Assembly: GCA_047602755.1 (NCBI GenBank)
Contig: JBLKOM010000002.1
Span: 186,001 to 250,000, forward strand
From: JACJVV01 sp047602755
GTDB taxonomy: Archaea > Nanobdellota > Nanobdellia > Woesearchaeales > JACJVV01
Direction: 5' to 3'
Length of the DNA: 64,000 nt
The notes beneath the pieces are model-generated. The model was not told where the DNA came from and searched no databases. It saw only the letters and a list, made by a program, of their open reading frames with translations. Positions 17,474 through 26,469 of the stretch are shown here, in pieces; the first letter of the stretch is position 1, and each line of letters begins with the position of its first letter. The position numbers were made by a program, and so were the translations under genes.

Positions 17474-18061
17474 TTATTTTTCTTTATCACTTATATTTTT
17501 TGTAAGTCTAGATAATTCATTTACATTTTCAGTAAATGTAGGAAGTATTTTTTGGAATACTTTTTCCATTGCTTTTATTTCAGTGCCAACATTCAAAATA
17601 TTTTGGTCATATTCACCTATTTTTGCAATTAAAGCATGATGTAATTTATCAAAATTATTTTGTAAATTCTTAAATTCGGAGTCAATGGATGTTAGTTTAT
17701 GCTCAACTTTATCTTTCCATTCATTTATTTTAGACATTGAATTGTTAAATTCTTTCCATTTCTCGTTAATTATTGCTTCTGTAGTTTCTTCTATAACATC
17801 TCTATCAGAACTATTAACACGTTCTTGTTCATAATTCCCAAAACTTTGTGGTTGCATATTCATAGGATTTTCAACATTGTTAGGATAAACATTAGGCTCA
17901 TTCATGCCCTGACCAATATTATTTTGCATATCAGCCTGGTTCATTGCATCAAAAATTTGATCACTACTATAACCTTCATTTTGAAGCATTTGAATAATTT
18001 GATTGTTTGGAGTTCCTTGTGAACGTAATTCTACAACTTTATTTATTGGTATATTTGCCAT
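17474..18061 (-). CDS. coiled-coil protein with N-terminal UBA-like motif
   Basis: A 195-aa soluble protein. Residues 5-42 form a compact three-helix motif (VVELRSQGTPNNQIIQMLQ, then NEGYSSDQIFDAMNQ). The same pattern occurs three times in the cytosolic parts of the 1475-aa membrane protein at 54.7 kb. A Met/Asn/Pro-rich linker (43-75) leads to a long coiled coil (about 85-190). Design suggests an adaptor binding a partner through the UBA-like motif while multimerising through the coil. It precedes the next coiled-coil gene on the same strand with a 44-base gap. Function unknown. Confidence 0.75.
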   Translation of the reverse strand: MANIPINKVVELRSQGTPNNQIIQMLQNEGYSSDQIFDAMNQADMQNNIGQGMNEPNVYPNNVENPMNMQPQSFGNYEQERVNSSDRDVIEETTEAIINEKWKEFNNSMSKINEWKDKVEHKLTSIDSEFKNLQNNFDKLHHALIAKIGEYDQNILNVGTEIKAMEKVFQKILPTFTENVNELSRLTKNISDKEK

Positions 18062-18105
18062 ATTATTCTCCTACAACTTACTTATATTTAAACTTTTTTT
18101 AAGTT

Positions 18106-18558
18106 TTATGATTTATTTAATCTTTCATCTATTTTTTCTTCTATAATCTTCTCTACTTCATCACTTGTAATAAACTTTACAGGTTCCCACATATTAATAT
18201 ATCTTTCAAGAACTCTTACATCTTCATTCTTTGCACATTGCTGCAATTCATGTGCAAAACCCATAACTTTTGTTTTTAAGTCATCGAAACTTCTTTTAAT
18301 TTCAGTTATCTCTTGATTTAAGAATTTAATTTCAGTTAATAATCGTTTATTATTAATAAGCATATTATGCTCTATCATTTGAATCTTTTTTCTTAAATTT
18401 ACTGATCGTTCTTCATCAATTCTTACTCTTCGACTTAAATCATTAATATCTTTAGCATAATTTGGAGTTTGCGCATTACCTGCAGGTTGTGCTTTCTGTC
18501 CTGGTGAATTAGGTACATTAGGTGCCCCAGGTTCATTTTTTTTTGTAAATAAATCCAT
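18106..18558 (-). CDS. coiled-coil protein, FlaC/D-like layout
   Basis: A 150-aa soluble protein. It has a disordered Pro/Gly/Asn-rich N-terminus (residues 1-32), a long coiled coil (about 35-110), then a short C-terminal module VLERYINMWEPVKFITSDEV ending in a charged helix. The order coil plus small conserved C-terminal module is reminiscent of archaellum accessory proteins of the FlaC/D/E type, but I see no direct motif match, so that is only analogy. Divergent from the cysteine-cluster gene; the shared intergenic region holds a palindrome. Confidence 0.7.
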   Translation of the reverse strand: MDLFTKKNEPGAPNVPNSPGQKAQPAGNAQTPNYAKDINDLSRRVRIDEERSVNLRKKIQMIEHNMLINNKRLLTEIKFLNQEITEIKRSFDDLKTKVMGFAHELQQCAKNEDVRVLERYINMWEPVKFITSDEVEKIIEEKIDERLNKS

Positions 18559-18588
18559 AATACTATTGCAATATTATTAAGTTATATA

Positions 18589-18603
18589 CTTTTCGCCGAA
18601 AAG
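18589..18603. promoter_or_regulatory. palindrome in divergent promoter region
   Basis: CTTTTCG-C-CGAAAAG is a perfect 7-bp inverted repeat with a one-base centre. It lies between the start of the coiled-coil gene (18558, minus) and the YkgJ-like gene (18650, plus). On the minus strand its right arm merges into CGAAAAGTATATAAC, a BRE/TATA for the coiled-coil gene, so an occupant would compete with TFB/TBP. Confidence 0.4.
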
Positions 18604-18649
18604 GCAGTATTTCGTAACAATTTTATACTTTAAGTTAATTTAATTAATA

Positions 18650-19081
18650 ATGGCTAATGTTTCTATAAATAAACAAACAAAATGGGAATGTCAACAATGT
18701 GGTAAGTGTTGTAATGGCTTAATAATTTCAAAGCAAAAAAGTTTGTCAATTATTGACGATGGTTGTTTTGTATGTAAACATTTTGATAAAAAGACTAAAT
18801 TGTGTAATATTCATGATGATACAAGACCTTTTATTTGTCGTATATATCCATTCATCCCTAATATAGAATCAATTTTATCTACAGATGGAATTGCTTATCC
18901 AAGAAGAGCATTTGCTTTAGAAAACATTAAGATTCATACAGAATGTTGTGGGTATGGTAGAGGGCAAAGAGTTTTTGTTAATAAACAACTTCATAAGACT
19001 ATCAATAAATTATCATTAGAATTTTCTGAAAATTTTAGACTCGCACATCAAAAAAAAATTGCTTTGGAAGACATATATTAG
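18650..19081 (+). CDS. YkgJ-type cysteine-cluster protein
   Basis: A 143-aa member of the CxxCxxCC zinc/iron-cluster family. The N-terminal WECQQCGKCCNGLI is followed by CFVCKHFDKKTKLCNIHDD and RPFICRIYPF, giving the usual eight-cysteine pattern. Such proteins bind a metal cofactor, but their cellular role is poorly defined. The start is an ATG about 25 bases after an A+T-rich TATA-like stretch. It stands between the coiled-coil genes and the RHH/Tad operon and need not be functionally tied to them. Confidence 0.85.
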   Translation: MANVSINKQTKWECQQCGKCCNGLIISKQKSLSIIDDGCFVCKHFDKKTKLCNIHDDTRPFICRIYPFIPNIESILSTDGIAYPRRAFALENIKIHTECCGYGRGQRVFVNKQLHKTINKLSLEFSENFRLAHQKKIALEDIY

Positions 19082-19184
19082 TTTTTTCTATTTTTTATTG
19101 GCTTAACATATTTTTGTAAAAATTTTATGCTCTAGATCTATTTTATTTTAGATCAATTTCATATTTATTTTTATTCTAAAAACA

Positions 19185-19238
19185 TATTATAAAATATATT
19201 TTATAATAGTAAATTATATAAACTATTATTTTATAATA
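19185..19238 (+). promoter_or_regulatory. RHH operator: 24-bp palindrome plus third half-site
   Basis: 19185-19208 is a perfect 24-bp palindrome made of two inverted TATTTTATAATA half-sites. A third identical copy of the half-site sits at 19227-19238, between a TATA-like TTATATAAAC and the RHH start at 19250. Repeated half-sites upstream of a ribbon-helix-helix gene are the classic layout for cooperative autoregulation, and would also control the downstream secretion genes if read through. The A+T-rich composition tempers confidence. Confidence 0.55.
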
Positions 19239-19249
19239 TAAATAGATTA

Positions 19250-19426
19250 ATGAAAAAACCAATCTCTGCAACAATAGATGTATCTTTAATTGAATGGTTA
19301 GACTCTTTTCTAAAAGAGAATAGTGCGTATCGTAATAAATCTCATATTATAGAGCTAGCTATTGAAAAATTTAAAGAGACAAATCCAATAAAAAATAATT
19401 CAAATAATAAGAAAATTAAAAAGTAA
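19250..19426 (+). CDS. ribbon-helix-helix (CopG-like) regulator
   Basis: A 58-aa protein with CopG/NikR-type fold: N-terminal strand PISATIDVSLIEWLDSFL, loop ENSAYRNKSH, then helix IIELAIEKFKE, and a Lys/Asn-rich tail. The strand inserts into the major groove in this family. The gene sits behind palindromic half-sites (19185-19238) and 50 bases before the secretion ATPase on the same strand. It is therefore a good candidate for the regulator of the pilus/secretion operon, probably autoregulated. Transcription factor identity is clear from sequence; the target is inferred. Confidence 0.8.
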   Translation: MKKPISATIDVSLIEWLDSFLKENSAYRNKSHIIELAIEKFKETNPIKNNSNNKKIKK

Positions 19427-19476
19427 TTATGTTTAACATATCATATCAATAAATTCCAGAAAAAAGAGGGAAATAA

Positions 19477-21759
19477 GTGAGCGCATTATTTAACAATAAA
19501 AAAAAGTATGAATTAATAAGAGAGTCTGAAGATGTAATTCTTAGAATTGATTATGATGATTTAGGTAGTATTCCTTCTGTAGAAGATAGCCCAGAAGTAA
19601 TGTCTTATGCTATTGATGCAATTGTTGATGTAGGTGAGATAACTAAACTTATTTTTTATCAAAAACGTGATTATGAATATGATTATGCACAAACTAAACT
19701 TTTAGTTGAGATTGCGCAATTATATAAGAAAATGATGAAACAAAAAGATATTTTTAAGATAACAAATTTGTCAAATGAGAATTCTGAATTTAAATCATTA
19801 TACAGTCAAAGATATGTAGAGCTTCAAAATTTAATATTTAGATTATTAAAAGAAGATCCAATTGGTTGTTATGTATCTTTAAAGCGTATGTATCGTCATG
19901 AAGATATTGCACGTCAATCAAGTAATCAGCAATCTATTGATGATAAGTATTATACTTTATTAAAATATATAATTGCTATGCTTGAAAAAACAAAATTAAT
20001 TACAATAGTTCATCCATTCTTATCTAGTTTTCGCTCTGGTAACAGAGAAATATATCGTAGAATATTCTCACCTGCAATAAAACCTGATTTTATGTTTACA
20101 AAACTAATGGCTGATTATCCATTAGAAGGAGAAGAAATTGACAGCTATATTATTAAAGATGATACAGAAATTACAATTTTTAAAGTTCCTGAAACTGTAC
20201 AATATCTTTATCATTTACTACCACCTGAGTTTAAATTAGACGAAGAACAATATGAAATATTAGATATAGCTAGAAGAATAATGGCTGAGCATAAACCAAC
20301 TAAATCAGAATTTGTTAATCCAGAAAGAATGCGTGAAGTATTTTATAATATAGGATATGATCTAATTGAAGAATTATCAGAATATCGAAATGTTCGTTTA
20401 TCTGAAAAAGAAATAGGTAAATTAACACGAATTTTAGTCAGGTATACAGTAGGTTTTGGTTTGATTGAAGTTCTTTTAAGTGATGAAAAAATTCAAGACG
20501 TGAGTATTAATTCTCCTGCAGGTAATATTCCTATGTTTATAGTACATGCAGATTATGATGATTGTAAAACTAACATTATCCCAACTAATCGTGAAGTTGA
20601 ATCTTGGGCAACAAAATTACGTTTAATGTCTGGTAGACCTTTAGATGAAGCTAATCCAATACTTGATACTGAGTTAGAATTACCTGGTGCATCAACAAGA
20701 GTATCTGCAGTTACAAAACCATTAGATCCATCAGGTTTAGCTTTTTCATTTAGAAGACATAGAGATAAACCGTGGACTTTACCTCTTTTTATTAAAGCAA
20801 AAATGATAACACCTTTTGCAGCAGGCTTAATATCATTTCTTGTCGATGGTACAAGAACTTTACTTATAGCAGGAACAAGAAGTTCTGGTAAGTCTTCTTT
20901 ATTATCTGCTATATTAGTAGAAATTATGCGTAAGTATAGAATAATAACTATTGAAGATACACTAGAATTACCTACTTCACATCTTAGAAAAATGGGATAC
21001 AACATTCAATCTCTTCAGGTTGCATCTTCATTAACAAAAACAACAACTGAAATGACTGCTTCACAAGGTATAAGATCAACACTACGTTTAGGGGATTCCG
21101 CATTAATAGTTGGTGAAGTTAGGTCTGAAGAAGCAAAAGCCTTATATGAGGCTATGCGAGTGGGTGCAGCAGCAAATACAGTTGCAGGTACTATTCATGG
21201 GGATAGTCCTTATGGTATATATGATAGAGTTGTTAATGATATTGGTGTACCAAGTACTTCATTTAAAGCTACAGATATTATAATAATTGCAAATCCGATT
21301 AGAAGTGCTGATGGTCTTCATAAATTTAGACGTGTAACGAATATCACAGAAGTAAGAAAAGATTGGATTAATGATCCATTACTTGAGAATGGTTTTACTG
21401 ATTTAATGAAATATAATCCCATAGATGATGAATTAAAGATCTCTTCAGAACTTAAAAATGGCGAGTCAGAAATATTAAAAACAATAGCTGGAAATATTAA
21501 AGATTTCTCGAATGATTGGGACGCTATATGGCAAAATATAGAGCTTAGAGCAAAAATTAAACAAGCTCAAGTTGATATAGCTGAAGAAATGAATGATCCA
21601 GATTTATTAGAAGCAAGATTTACAATTTTATGTAATGATTATTTCCATAAAATAAGTGATCAAGTAAAAGAAGAACTTGGTGTTTTAGATCCTAAACGAA
21701 TATTTTACGACTGGAATGAATGGCTAAAATCAGCAGTAAAAAGAAAGAATACTACATAA
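19477..21759 (+). CDS. type II/IV secretion (Tad/archaellum-type) ATPase
   Basis: A 760-aa hexameric secretion ATPase of the VirB11/TadA/FlaI class. Residues 1-280 are a long poorly conserved N-terminal region. The RecA-like core has Walker A AGTRSSGKSS near residues 466-475, Asp box ITIEDTLELP near 490, Walker B SALIVGEVRSEEAKAL near 540 and His box AGTIHGDSPYGIYDR near 570. A C-terminal extension of about 110 residues is longer than in FlaI. The start is a GTG with GAGGG about 8 bases upstream. The membrane platform gene follows. It should power assembly of a pilus-like filament or export of a substrate. Confidence 0.92.
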   Translation: MSALFNNKKKYELIRESEDVILRIDYDDLGSIPSVEDSPEVMSYAIDAIVDVGEITKLIFYQKRDYEYDYAQTKLLVEIAQLYKKMMKQKDIFKITNLSNENSEFKSLYSQRYVELQNLIFRLLKEDPIGCYVSLKRMYRHEDIARQSSNQQSIDDKYYTLLKYIIAMLEKTKLITIVHPFLSSFRSGNREIYRRIFSPAIKPDFMFTKLMADYPLEGEEIDSYIIKDDTEITIFKVPETVQYLYHLLPPEFKLDEEQYEILDIARRIMAEHKPTKSEFVNPERMREVFYNIGYDLIEELSEYRNVRLSEKEIGKLTRILVRYTVGFGLIEVLLSDEKIQDVSINSPAGNIPMFIVHADYDDCKTNIIPTNREVESWATKLRLMSGRPLDEANPILDTELELPGASTRVSAVTKPLDPSGLAFSFRRHRDKPWTLPLFIKAKMITPFAAGLISFLVDGTRTLLIAGTRSSGKSSLLSAILVEIMRKYRIITIEDTLELPTSHLRKMGYNIQSLQVASSLTKTTTEMTASQGIRSTLRLGDSALIVGEVRSEEAKALYEAMRVGAAANTVAGTIHGDSPYGIYDRVVNDIGVPSTSFKATDIIIIANPIRSADGLHKFRRVTNITEVRKDWINDPLLENGFTDLMKYNPIDDELKISSELKNGESEILKTIAGNIKDFSNDWDAIWQNIELRAKIKQAQVDIAEEMNDPDLLEARFTILCNDYFHKISDQVKEELGVLDPKRIFYDWNEWLKSAVKRKNTT

Positions 21760-21855
21760 TAAAGTTATAATTGTATGATTTAAGCAATAAACAATTGATA
21801 AGAATACTAAGAAAATAATTAATGACAATTAAATCAGAAAAACGATATATCAAAA

Positions 21856-24144
21856 ATGGATAGAATAAGCAAAGAAGAAATATTACGTGCTATGAAAGAG
21901 TATGATTCTAATCTAGATAAAAATCATTCTGATTCAAGTATAAAAGAGTCAAAGTTGCATGCTGATATGAAAAGAAAATTATCCAATTTTATGAATAAGA
22001 ATAAAAATAATGAAGAAGATTCTTCAGAATCAAATTTAACAACGTCCGAATATCGCCAATTTCAAGATGAAAATAAACCTGTCTTAAATTCTTCGTATGA
22101 AAAAGCATCAAAATTCTGTGGTAATTTAATTAAAATTAATCCTGGAAATGATAAAAAACCACTAATTGAAGAAGCACTGAAAACTGCAAATCTTAATGTT
22201 AGCCCAGAAGATACATTTGCATTTGCAATTCTTGGTCCACTTATATTTATGATTATAGGAGTAATATTCTCTTTTTTATTATTAGCGGGCGATTTATTTT
22301 TTGTTTCTTTCTTTTTGTTAGCTGGTATAGGAATTATGATCCCATTAACAAAACTTCCTTTTATTTTTGCTGGTATAACAAGAATGAAAAGTAGTAAAGA
22401 GATAGTCCTATCAGTATTTTATATTGTTACATATATGCGACAAAATTCAAATCTAGAAAAAGCAATAGAATTTGCAGCTCAACATTTAACAGGTCCACTT
22501 GCAGCAGACTTAAAAAAAGTATTATGGAATGTCGAATCAGAAACATATGGAACAATAAAAGAGTCAATAGACCATTATATGATTAAATGGGCAAAAACAA
22601 ATAATGAATTCTTAGAGGCGATGAATCTTATTGAATCTTCACTTTATGAACCATCAGAAGATAATCGTATTGCATTATTAGATAAAGCATTAGATGTTAT
22701 ACTATCTGAAACTTATGAAAAGATGCTACATTATTCTCATGATATTCAATCACCTATTAGTACTTTACATATGTTGGGAGTAATACTACCTATACTTGGC
22801 TTAGTAATATTACCATTAGTAGTAAGTTTTATGGAAGAAGTACAGTGGTATCATATCTCTATGCTTTATAATGTAGTAATTCCATTTTCAGTTTACTTTG
22901 TAGGAAAAAATATCCTTGCATCTCGTCCTAGTGGATATGGAAGTGGTGAAATTGAACAAGATAATCCTTTGATTCTTGAAAAAAAAATAGAAGCAAAAAG
23001 AAAGTCAAAAAAAGTTTATACTCCTCTGTTTCTTGGTTTACTTGTATTTATTCCATTATTTTTATTAGGTATATCTCCTTTGGTTTTATCATGGAGTTTA
23101 GGTCCAGGTAATGATATCATATTATTCCCATCACGCTTTAGTGCTGAATGGTATAATGACATGCCATTGTTAGACTACAGAGAGGTACAGGGTACATCTG
23201 ATTTTCTTGGAAATGCAGAATATAAAGGACCATATGGTCTTGTTGCAACATTACTTGGTATATTCTTTGTACTTTCTTTTGGTTTAGGAATAGGTACGTA
23301 TTATCATTTTAAAACAAAAGATTTAATCCAAATCAAAGAAGAAACTCGAAAACTTGAAGATGAATTCGGTTCAGCTATATTCCAATTAGGTAATAGATTA
23401 GGTGATGGAATCCCATTAGAAATGTCATTTAGTAAAGTAGTAGAAGTAATGCAAGATTCAAAACCAGGGAAATTTTTTAGCATAATTGATTCTAATATTA
23501 GAAGAATGGGTATGAATCCAGAACAGGCTATATTTGATCATCATTATGGCGCTATAAAATTCTTTCCTTCAAATATTATTGAAAGTACTATGAAAGTATT
23601 AACTGAGTCAATAAAGAAAGGTCCTTTAATTGCTTCTAGAGCTATGACTAATGTTGCACGTTATGTAAAAGAAATGCATTCTGTTGAAGAACGCTTAAGG
23701 GATTTATTAGCTGAAGTAATATCATCAATGAATTCATTAGTTAAATTTTTAGCTCCTGTTATTTCTGGAATAGTTGTAGGCATTACAGCAATGATTACAA
23801 ATATTATAGGAAATCTAAGTAAGTCATTAGCTGCTTTTGGAACAGATTCAGAGCAAGCTGGCGGAGCATTAACTGGTCTTACTGAAATGTTTGGCGATGG
23901 TATCCCTACTTATTATTTTCAAATTGTTGTTGGAATGTACATAGTACAGATAGTATGGATTATGTCAAAAACTATTGCCGGTATATCTGTTGGTGATGAT
24001 AAATTAACAGAAGAAAATACTATTGGTAAAAACATGCTACGCTCTGTAACACTATACTGTGTTTTAGCTGGAATTGTAACTATTATTTTTACAATTATCG
24101 CATTAACGGTATTAGGAAGAGCATTAACAGCAGAAATGATTTAA
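21856..24144 (+). CDS. TadC/FlaJ-like secretion membrane platform, two T2SSF domains
   Basis: A 762-aa polytopic protein, longer than usual archaeal FlaJ/TadC. The cytosolic N-terminus (1-115) precedes two hydrophobic pairs and a first T2SSF four-helix cytosolic domain (about 175-290). A second set follows around residues 500-630 with SAIFQLGNRLGDGIPLEMSF, typical of the T2SSF core, and C-terminal membrane helices. An external loop (about 415-470) is Trp/Asp-rich. It would be the inner-membrane rotor/platform that works with the ATPase encoded 97 bases upstream. The gene is full length with no frameshift. Confidence 0.9.
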   Translation: MDRISKEEILRAMKEYDSNLDKNHSDSSIKESKLHADMKRKLSNFMNKNKNNEEDSSESNLTTSEYRQFQDENKPVLNSSYEKASKFCGNLIKINPGNDKKPLIEEALKTANLNVSPEDTFAFAILGPLIFMIIGVIFSFLLLAGDLFFVSFFLLAGIGIMIPLTKLPFIFAGITRMKSSKEIVLSVFYIVTYMRQNSNLEKAIEFAAQHLTGPLAADLKKVLWNVESETYGTIKESIDHYMIKWAKTNNEFLEAMNLIESSLYEPSEDNRIALLDKALDVILSETYEKMLHYSHDIQSPISTLHMLGVILPILGLVILPLVVSFMEEVQWYHISMLYNVVIPFSVYFVGKNILASRPSGYGSGEIEQDNPLILEKKIEAKRKSKKVYTPLFLGLLVFIPLFLLGISPLVLSWSLGPGNDIILFPSRFSAEWYNDMPLLDYREVQGTSDFLGNAEYKGPYGLVATLLGIFFVLSFGLGIGTYYHFKTKDLIQIKEETRKLEDEFGSAIFQLGNRLGDGIPLEMSFSKVVEVMQDSKPGKFFSIIDSNIRRMGMNPEQAIFDHHYGAIKFFPSNIIESTMKVLTESIKKGPLIASRAMTNVARYVKEMHSVEERLRDLLAEVISSMNSLVKFLAPVISGIVVGITAMITNIIGNLSKSLAAFGTDSEQAGGALTGLTEMFGDGIPTYYFQIVVGMYIVQIVWIMSKTIAGISVGDDKLTEENTIGKNMLRSVTLYCVLAGIVTIIFTIIALTVLGRALTAEMI

Positions 24145-24188
24145 TTAATACAAATTATTAATAATTTTAATTTTTTTATAATTACTAT

Positions 24189-24926
24189 TTATTTTAATAA
24201 TTCAGATTTTATTTCTAATTCAGTCTTATAATTCATAAATTTTCCTTTAAAGAAATCAAGTCGAGCAGCAATTGCAACTTTATCAGCAATAGCCCTAGCC
24301 ATTTTACCTTTATTTTTCTTATTAACTTTATTAATTAAATAATGTTCATGTAAAATACCATATTTAGGACTTTTTGCTTTTCCTGTCATGTGTTTAAATA
24401 ATGTTTTTTCTGCTCCTATTATTTGTATAACTGGAGCAGGTGTTTTTGCTAACTTTTGGATACCACCAATTTGTCTTAATATTTTTGCAGATAAAGTAGT
24501 TCCTAGAATATTATGGGTATTTGGACAATTATTTTTTAGTATTTCATCTAAATAATTTATTTGTTCTTCTTTTGTTTTAATTAATGCTAATACATTTTCT
24601 GCAAAATTTATTATTGTATCAATATCTTTCTTTTCAAGATCTTTACCTATACTCTCTTTTAAATTAATTTCATCTAATAATTCTTTTTTTGTTTTTATAG
24701 TTATTAATTCTACAAATTTTTCATTATTTTTAATTTTCTTGCTAATTTCAGGATTATACCATGAATACCATTCACGGATTCTTACAACTGATTGATTTAT
24801 TATTTTTTCTAACTCCTCAATACTTGAAATTGTTTGTATAGCTAATAGATCCCATTCTACACTATTTCTAAGTTTCAATTTAGTTTGATTTAATAACTCT
24901 ATTCTTATTTTTTTGTATTCTGTCAT
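24189..24926 (-). CDS. nop5: Nop5/Nop56-58-type C/D RNP core protein, short form
   Basis: A 245-aa Nop-domain protein of box C/D RNPs that guide 2'-O-methylation. The coiled-coil part starts with SVVRIREWYSWYNPEISKKI, the hallmark of Nop56/58/Nop5. The Nop domain has LGTTLSAKILRQIGGIQKLA and GAEKTLFKHMTGKAKSPKYG, then RAIADKVAIAARLDFF. Family members are about 360-410 aa. Here the N-terminal domain that docks fibrillarin is missing or reduced to under 25 residues, and the Lys-rich C-terminal tail is short. Fibrillarin itself is encoded at 54.0 kb. Identity is certain; the truncation is real in the open frame. Confidence 0.9.
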   Translation of the reverse strand: MTEYKKIRIELLNQTKLKLRNSVEWDLLAIQTISSIEELEKIINQSVVRIREWYSWYNPEISKKIKNNEKFVELITIKTKKELLDEINLKESIGKDLEKKDIDTIINFAENVLALIKTKEEQINYLDEILKNNCPNTHNILGTTLSAKILRQIGGIQKLAKTPAPVIQIIGAEKTLFKHMTGKAKSPKYGILHEHYLINKVNKKNKGKMARAIADKVAIAARLDFFKGKFMNYKTELEIKSELLK

Positions 24927-25063
24927 TTTTTGTATTTTTTTATATTAATAATAGTATTCTTATTATGTTTAAATAATCTTTTAATTTTATTTACATTTAA
25001 ATTTTTAAGATTTAATATTCTTTTTCTAATATATTATAGATATCAATTCAATAAATTATTTAA

Positions 25064-25411
25064 ATGGACATTTATACTTTTTTTAAAATAGGGATTTATA
25101 ATATGGTATTGCATCATTCATTTGCGGAAAAAAACTTTAAATCGCAATGTATTTATTGTGGCACTGACTTCTCAGATTTATCATGGAATACATTACATGA
25201 AGGACTTAAAGTATATAAAGAATTATGCTGCTGTCCCACATGTAATAGACAGATAACTATTGCACTTGATTTTCATACATCTGGTCATGATGGTTGGGAT
25301 GGTAAACATAGTTGGTTATCAAATACAAATGTAAAAATATCAACAATAGGTCATAAAGTAACAAATTTAGAATCTAAAATTAAAATATTATCTGAATCTA
25401 TGTATCCATAA
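25064..25411 (+). CDS. small protein with two CxxC zinc-finger-like pairs
   Basis: A 115-aa protein with CIYCGTDF near residue 30 and LCCCPTCNRQ near 65, a likely single zinc ribbon. This is followed by a His/Asp/Trp-rich stretch (HTSGHDGWDGKHSW) and a C-terminal helix. Not recognised. An alternative start at M14 (MVLHHSFAEKN) would remove a hydrophobic N-terminal segment. It stands alone, convergent with pyrH. Could bind nucleic acid or metal, which is inference. Confidence 0.65.
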   Translation: MDIYTFFKIGIYNMVLHHSFAEKNFKSQCIYCGTDFSDLSWNTLHEGLKVYKELCCCPTCNRQITIALDFHTSGHDGWDGKHSWLSNTNVKISTIGHKVTNLESKIKILSESMYP

Positions 25412-25433
25412 AAAATAATTATTTAGAACATTT

Positions 25434-26108
25434 TTAAGATATTTTAGTTCCTAAAAATTCTTCTTCATTAATACACTTCTTTAAATTGTCAACATTATTA
25501 CCAATAATAGATACTGTAATATTATTTTGCTTTGCATATTTACTTGCGATTGGATCAAAGGGAGAATTCATTCCAGGTTTCCAATTTTCCCCAATTAAAT
25601 TCAAATAATCTTCCCAGCTTAATTGTTCATACTTTATAGCATTTTTATATATCTTTGGATCTTTACTATAAACATAATCTATATTCGATATATTTATTAC
25701 TTTGCTGCTATTAAATAGATTAGCTAGTATAACTGCATCCATATCTGTAGAGAATCCAGGTTTCCATCCACCTGCAATGATTATCTTTTTATCTGTAGAT
25801 ATTTTTTCATTTGGGTCAATAATTATTTTTTCAAATGCTTTTTCTCCAAAAATAATCTTTATTAATTCTGCATTTAGATGTGTTGCTCTAATGCCTAACC
25901 AATCTTTTTCATCATTTGTAGCATTATATATTTCTTCTAAGGCTAAAAGATAGTTTCTGCATGTTTTTCCTCCACCACAAACAATAATAAATCTATAATT
26001 TTGTTCTAAAAAATTTAATATCATTTCCTTAAATTCTTTAATATAATGTACATTAATACTATTTGGTACAATCATTGACCCACCTAATGATATTATTATT
26101 GTTTTCAT
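25434..26108 (-). CDS. pyrH: UMP kinase
   Basis: A 224-aa archaeal-type UMP kinase of the amino acid kinase family, phosphorylating UMP to UDP ahead of CTP synthase (encoded at the left edge). Visible elements: N-terminal IISLGGSMIVP, then IVCGGGKTCRNYL for phosphate binding, the GIRATHLNAELI segment, IIIAGGWKPGFSTDMDAV binding the nucleotide, and PFDPIASKYA near the C-terminus. Length and order fit the archaeal subgroup. It is the third gene of a minus-strand run behind two small transporter genes, with a 13-base gap. Confidence 0.95.
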   Translation of the reverse strand: MKTIIISLGGSMIVPNSINVHYIKEFKEMILNFLEQNYRFIIVCGGGKTCRNYLLALEEIYNATNDEKDWLGIRATHLNAELIKIIFGEKAFEKIIIDPNEKISTDKKIIIAGGWKPGFSTDMDAVILANLFNSSKVINISNIDYVYSKDPKIYKNAIKYEQLSWEDYLNLIGENWKPGMNSPFDPIASKYAKQNNITVSIIGNNVDNLKKCINEEEFLGTKIS

Positions 26109-26121
26109 TTTGATTAATTAT

Positions 26122-26469
26122 TTATATCCCGATACCAATACTTATTATTCCAATAACTATGAAAATAATTCCAGAGACCTTATATATATTTATTTCTTCT
26201 TTTAATATTATATTTGAAAAAAATGTAGCCCAAATATAACTTGTTGCAATAAAAGGGTATAATATTGACAATTCTCCACCTTTTAAGGCAGGGATGAAAA
26301 ATATGGTACCAAGACCATACAATCCCATACCAATTATAATATATTTATTAAAAATTATATTTGTTATTTTTTTAAAGCTTTTTCTTGTACCTATTTTTAT
26401 AAGCACTGGTGCAAACCCACCACATAATGCAGATAATAATACCAATCCAATTGCCCATATCTCTGTCAT
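26122..26469 (-). CDS. SMR/EamA-like small transporter subunit
   Basis: A 115-aa protein with four transmembrane helices, of the small multidrug resistance/EamA half-transporter type. Diagnostic: ELSILYPFIATSYIWATFF after helix two/three and the C-terminal KVSGIIFIVIGIISI. Such proteins dimerise. The gene upstream encodes a homologous partner and overlaps by 4 bases, so a heterodimer like EbrAB or ArnEF is likely. The substrate is unknown; similar pairs move lipid-linked sugars or cations. It precedes pyrH in the same run. Confidence 0.8.
   Translation of the reverse strand: MTEIWAIGLVLLSALCGGFAPVLIKIGTRKSFKKITNIIFNKYIIIGMGLYGLGTIFFIPALKGGELSILYPFIATSYIWATFFSNIILKEEINIYKVSGIIFIVIGIISIGIGI

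Noticed and set aside
18106..18558. Archaellum FlaC/D/E identity
   Set aside because: Only the general coil-plus-module layout is similar; no diagnostic motif or flagellin genes nearby.
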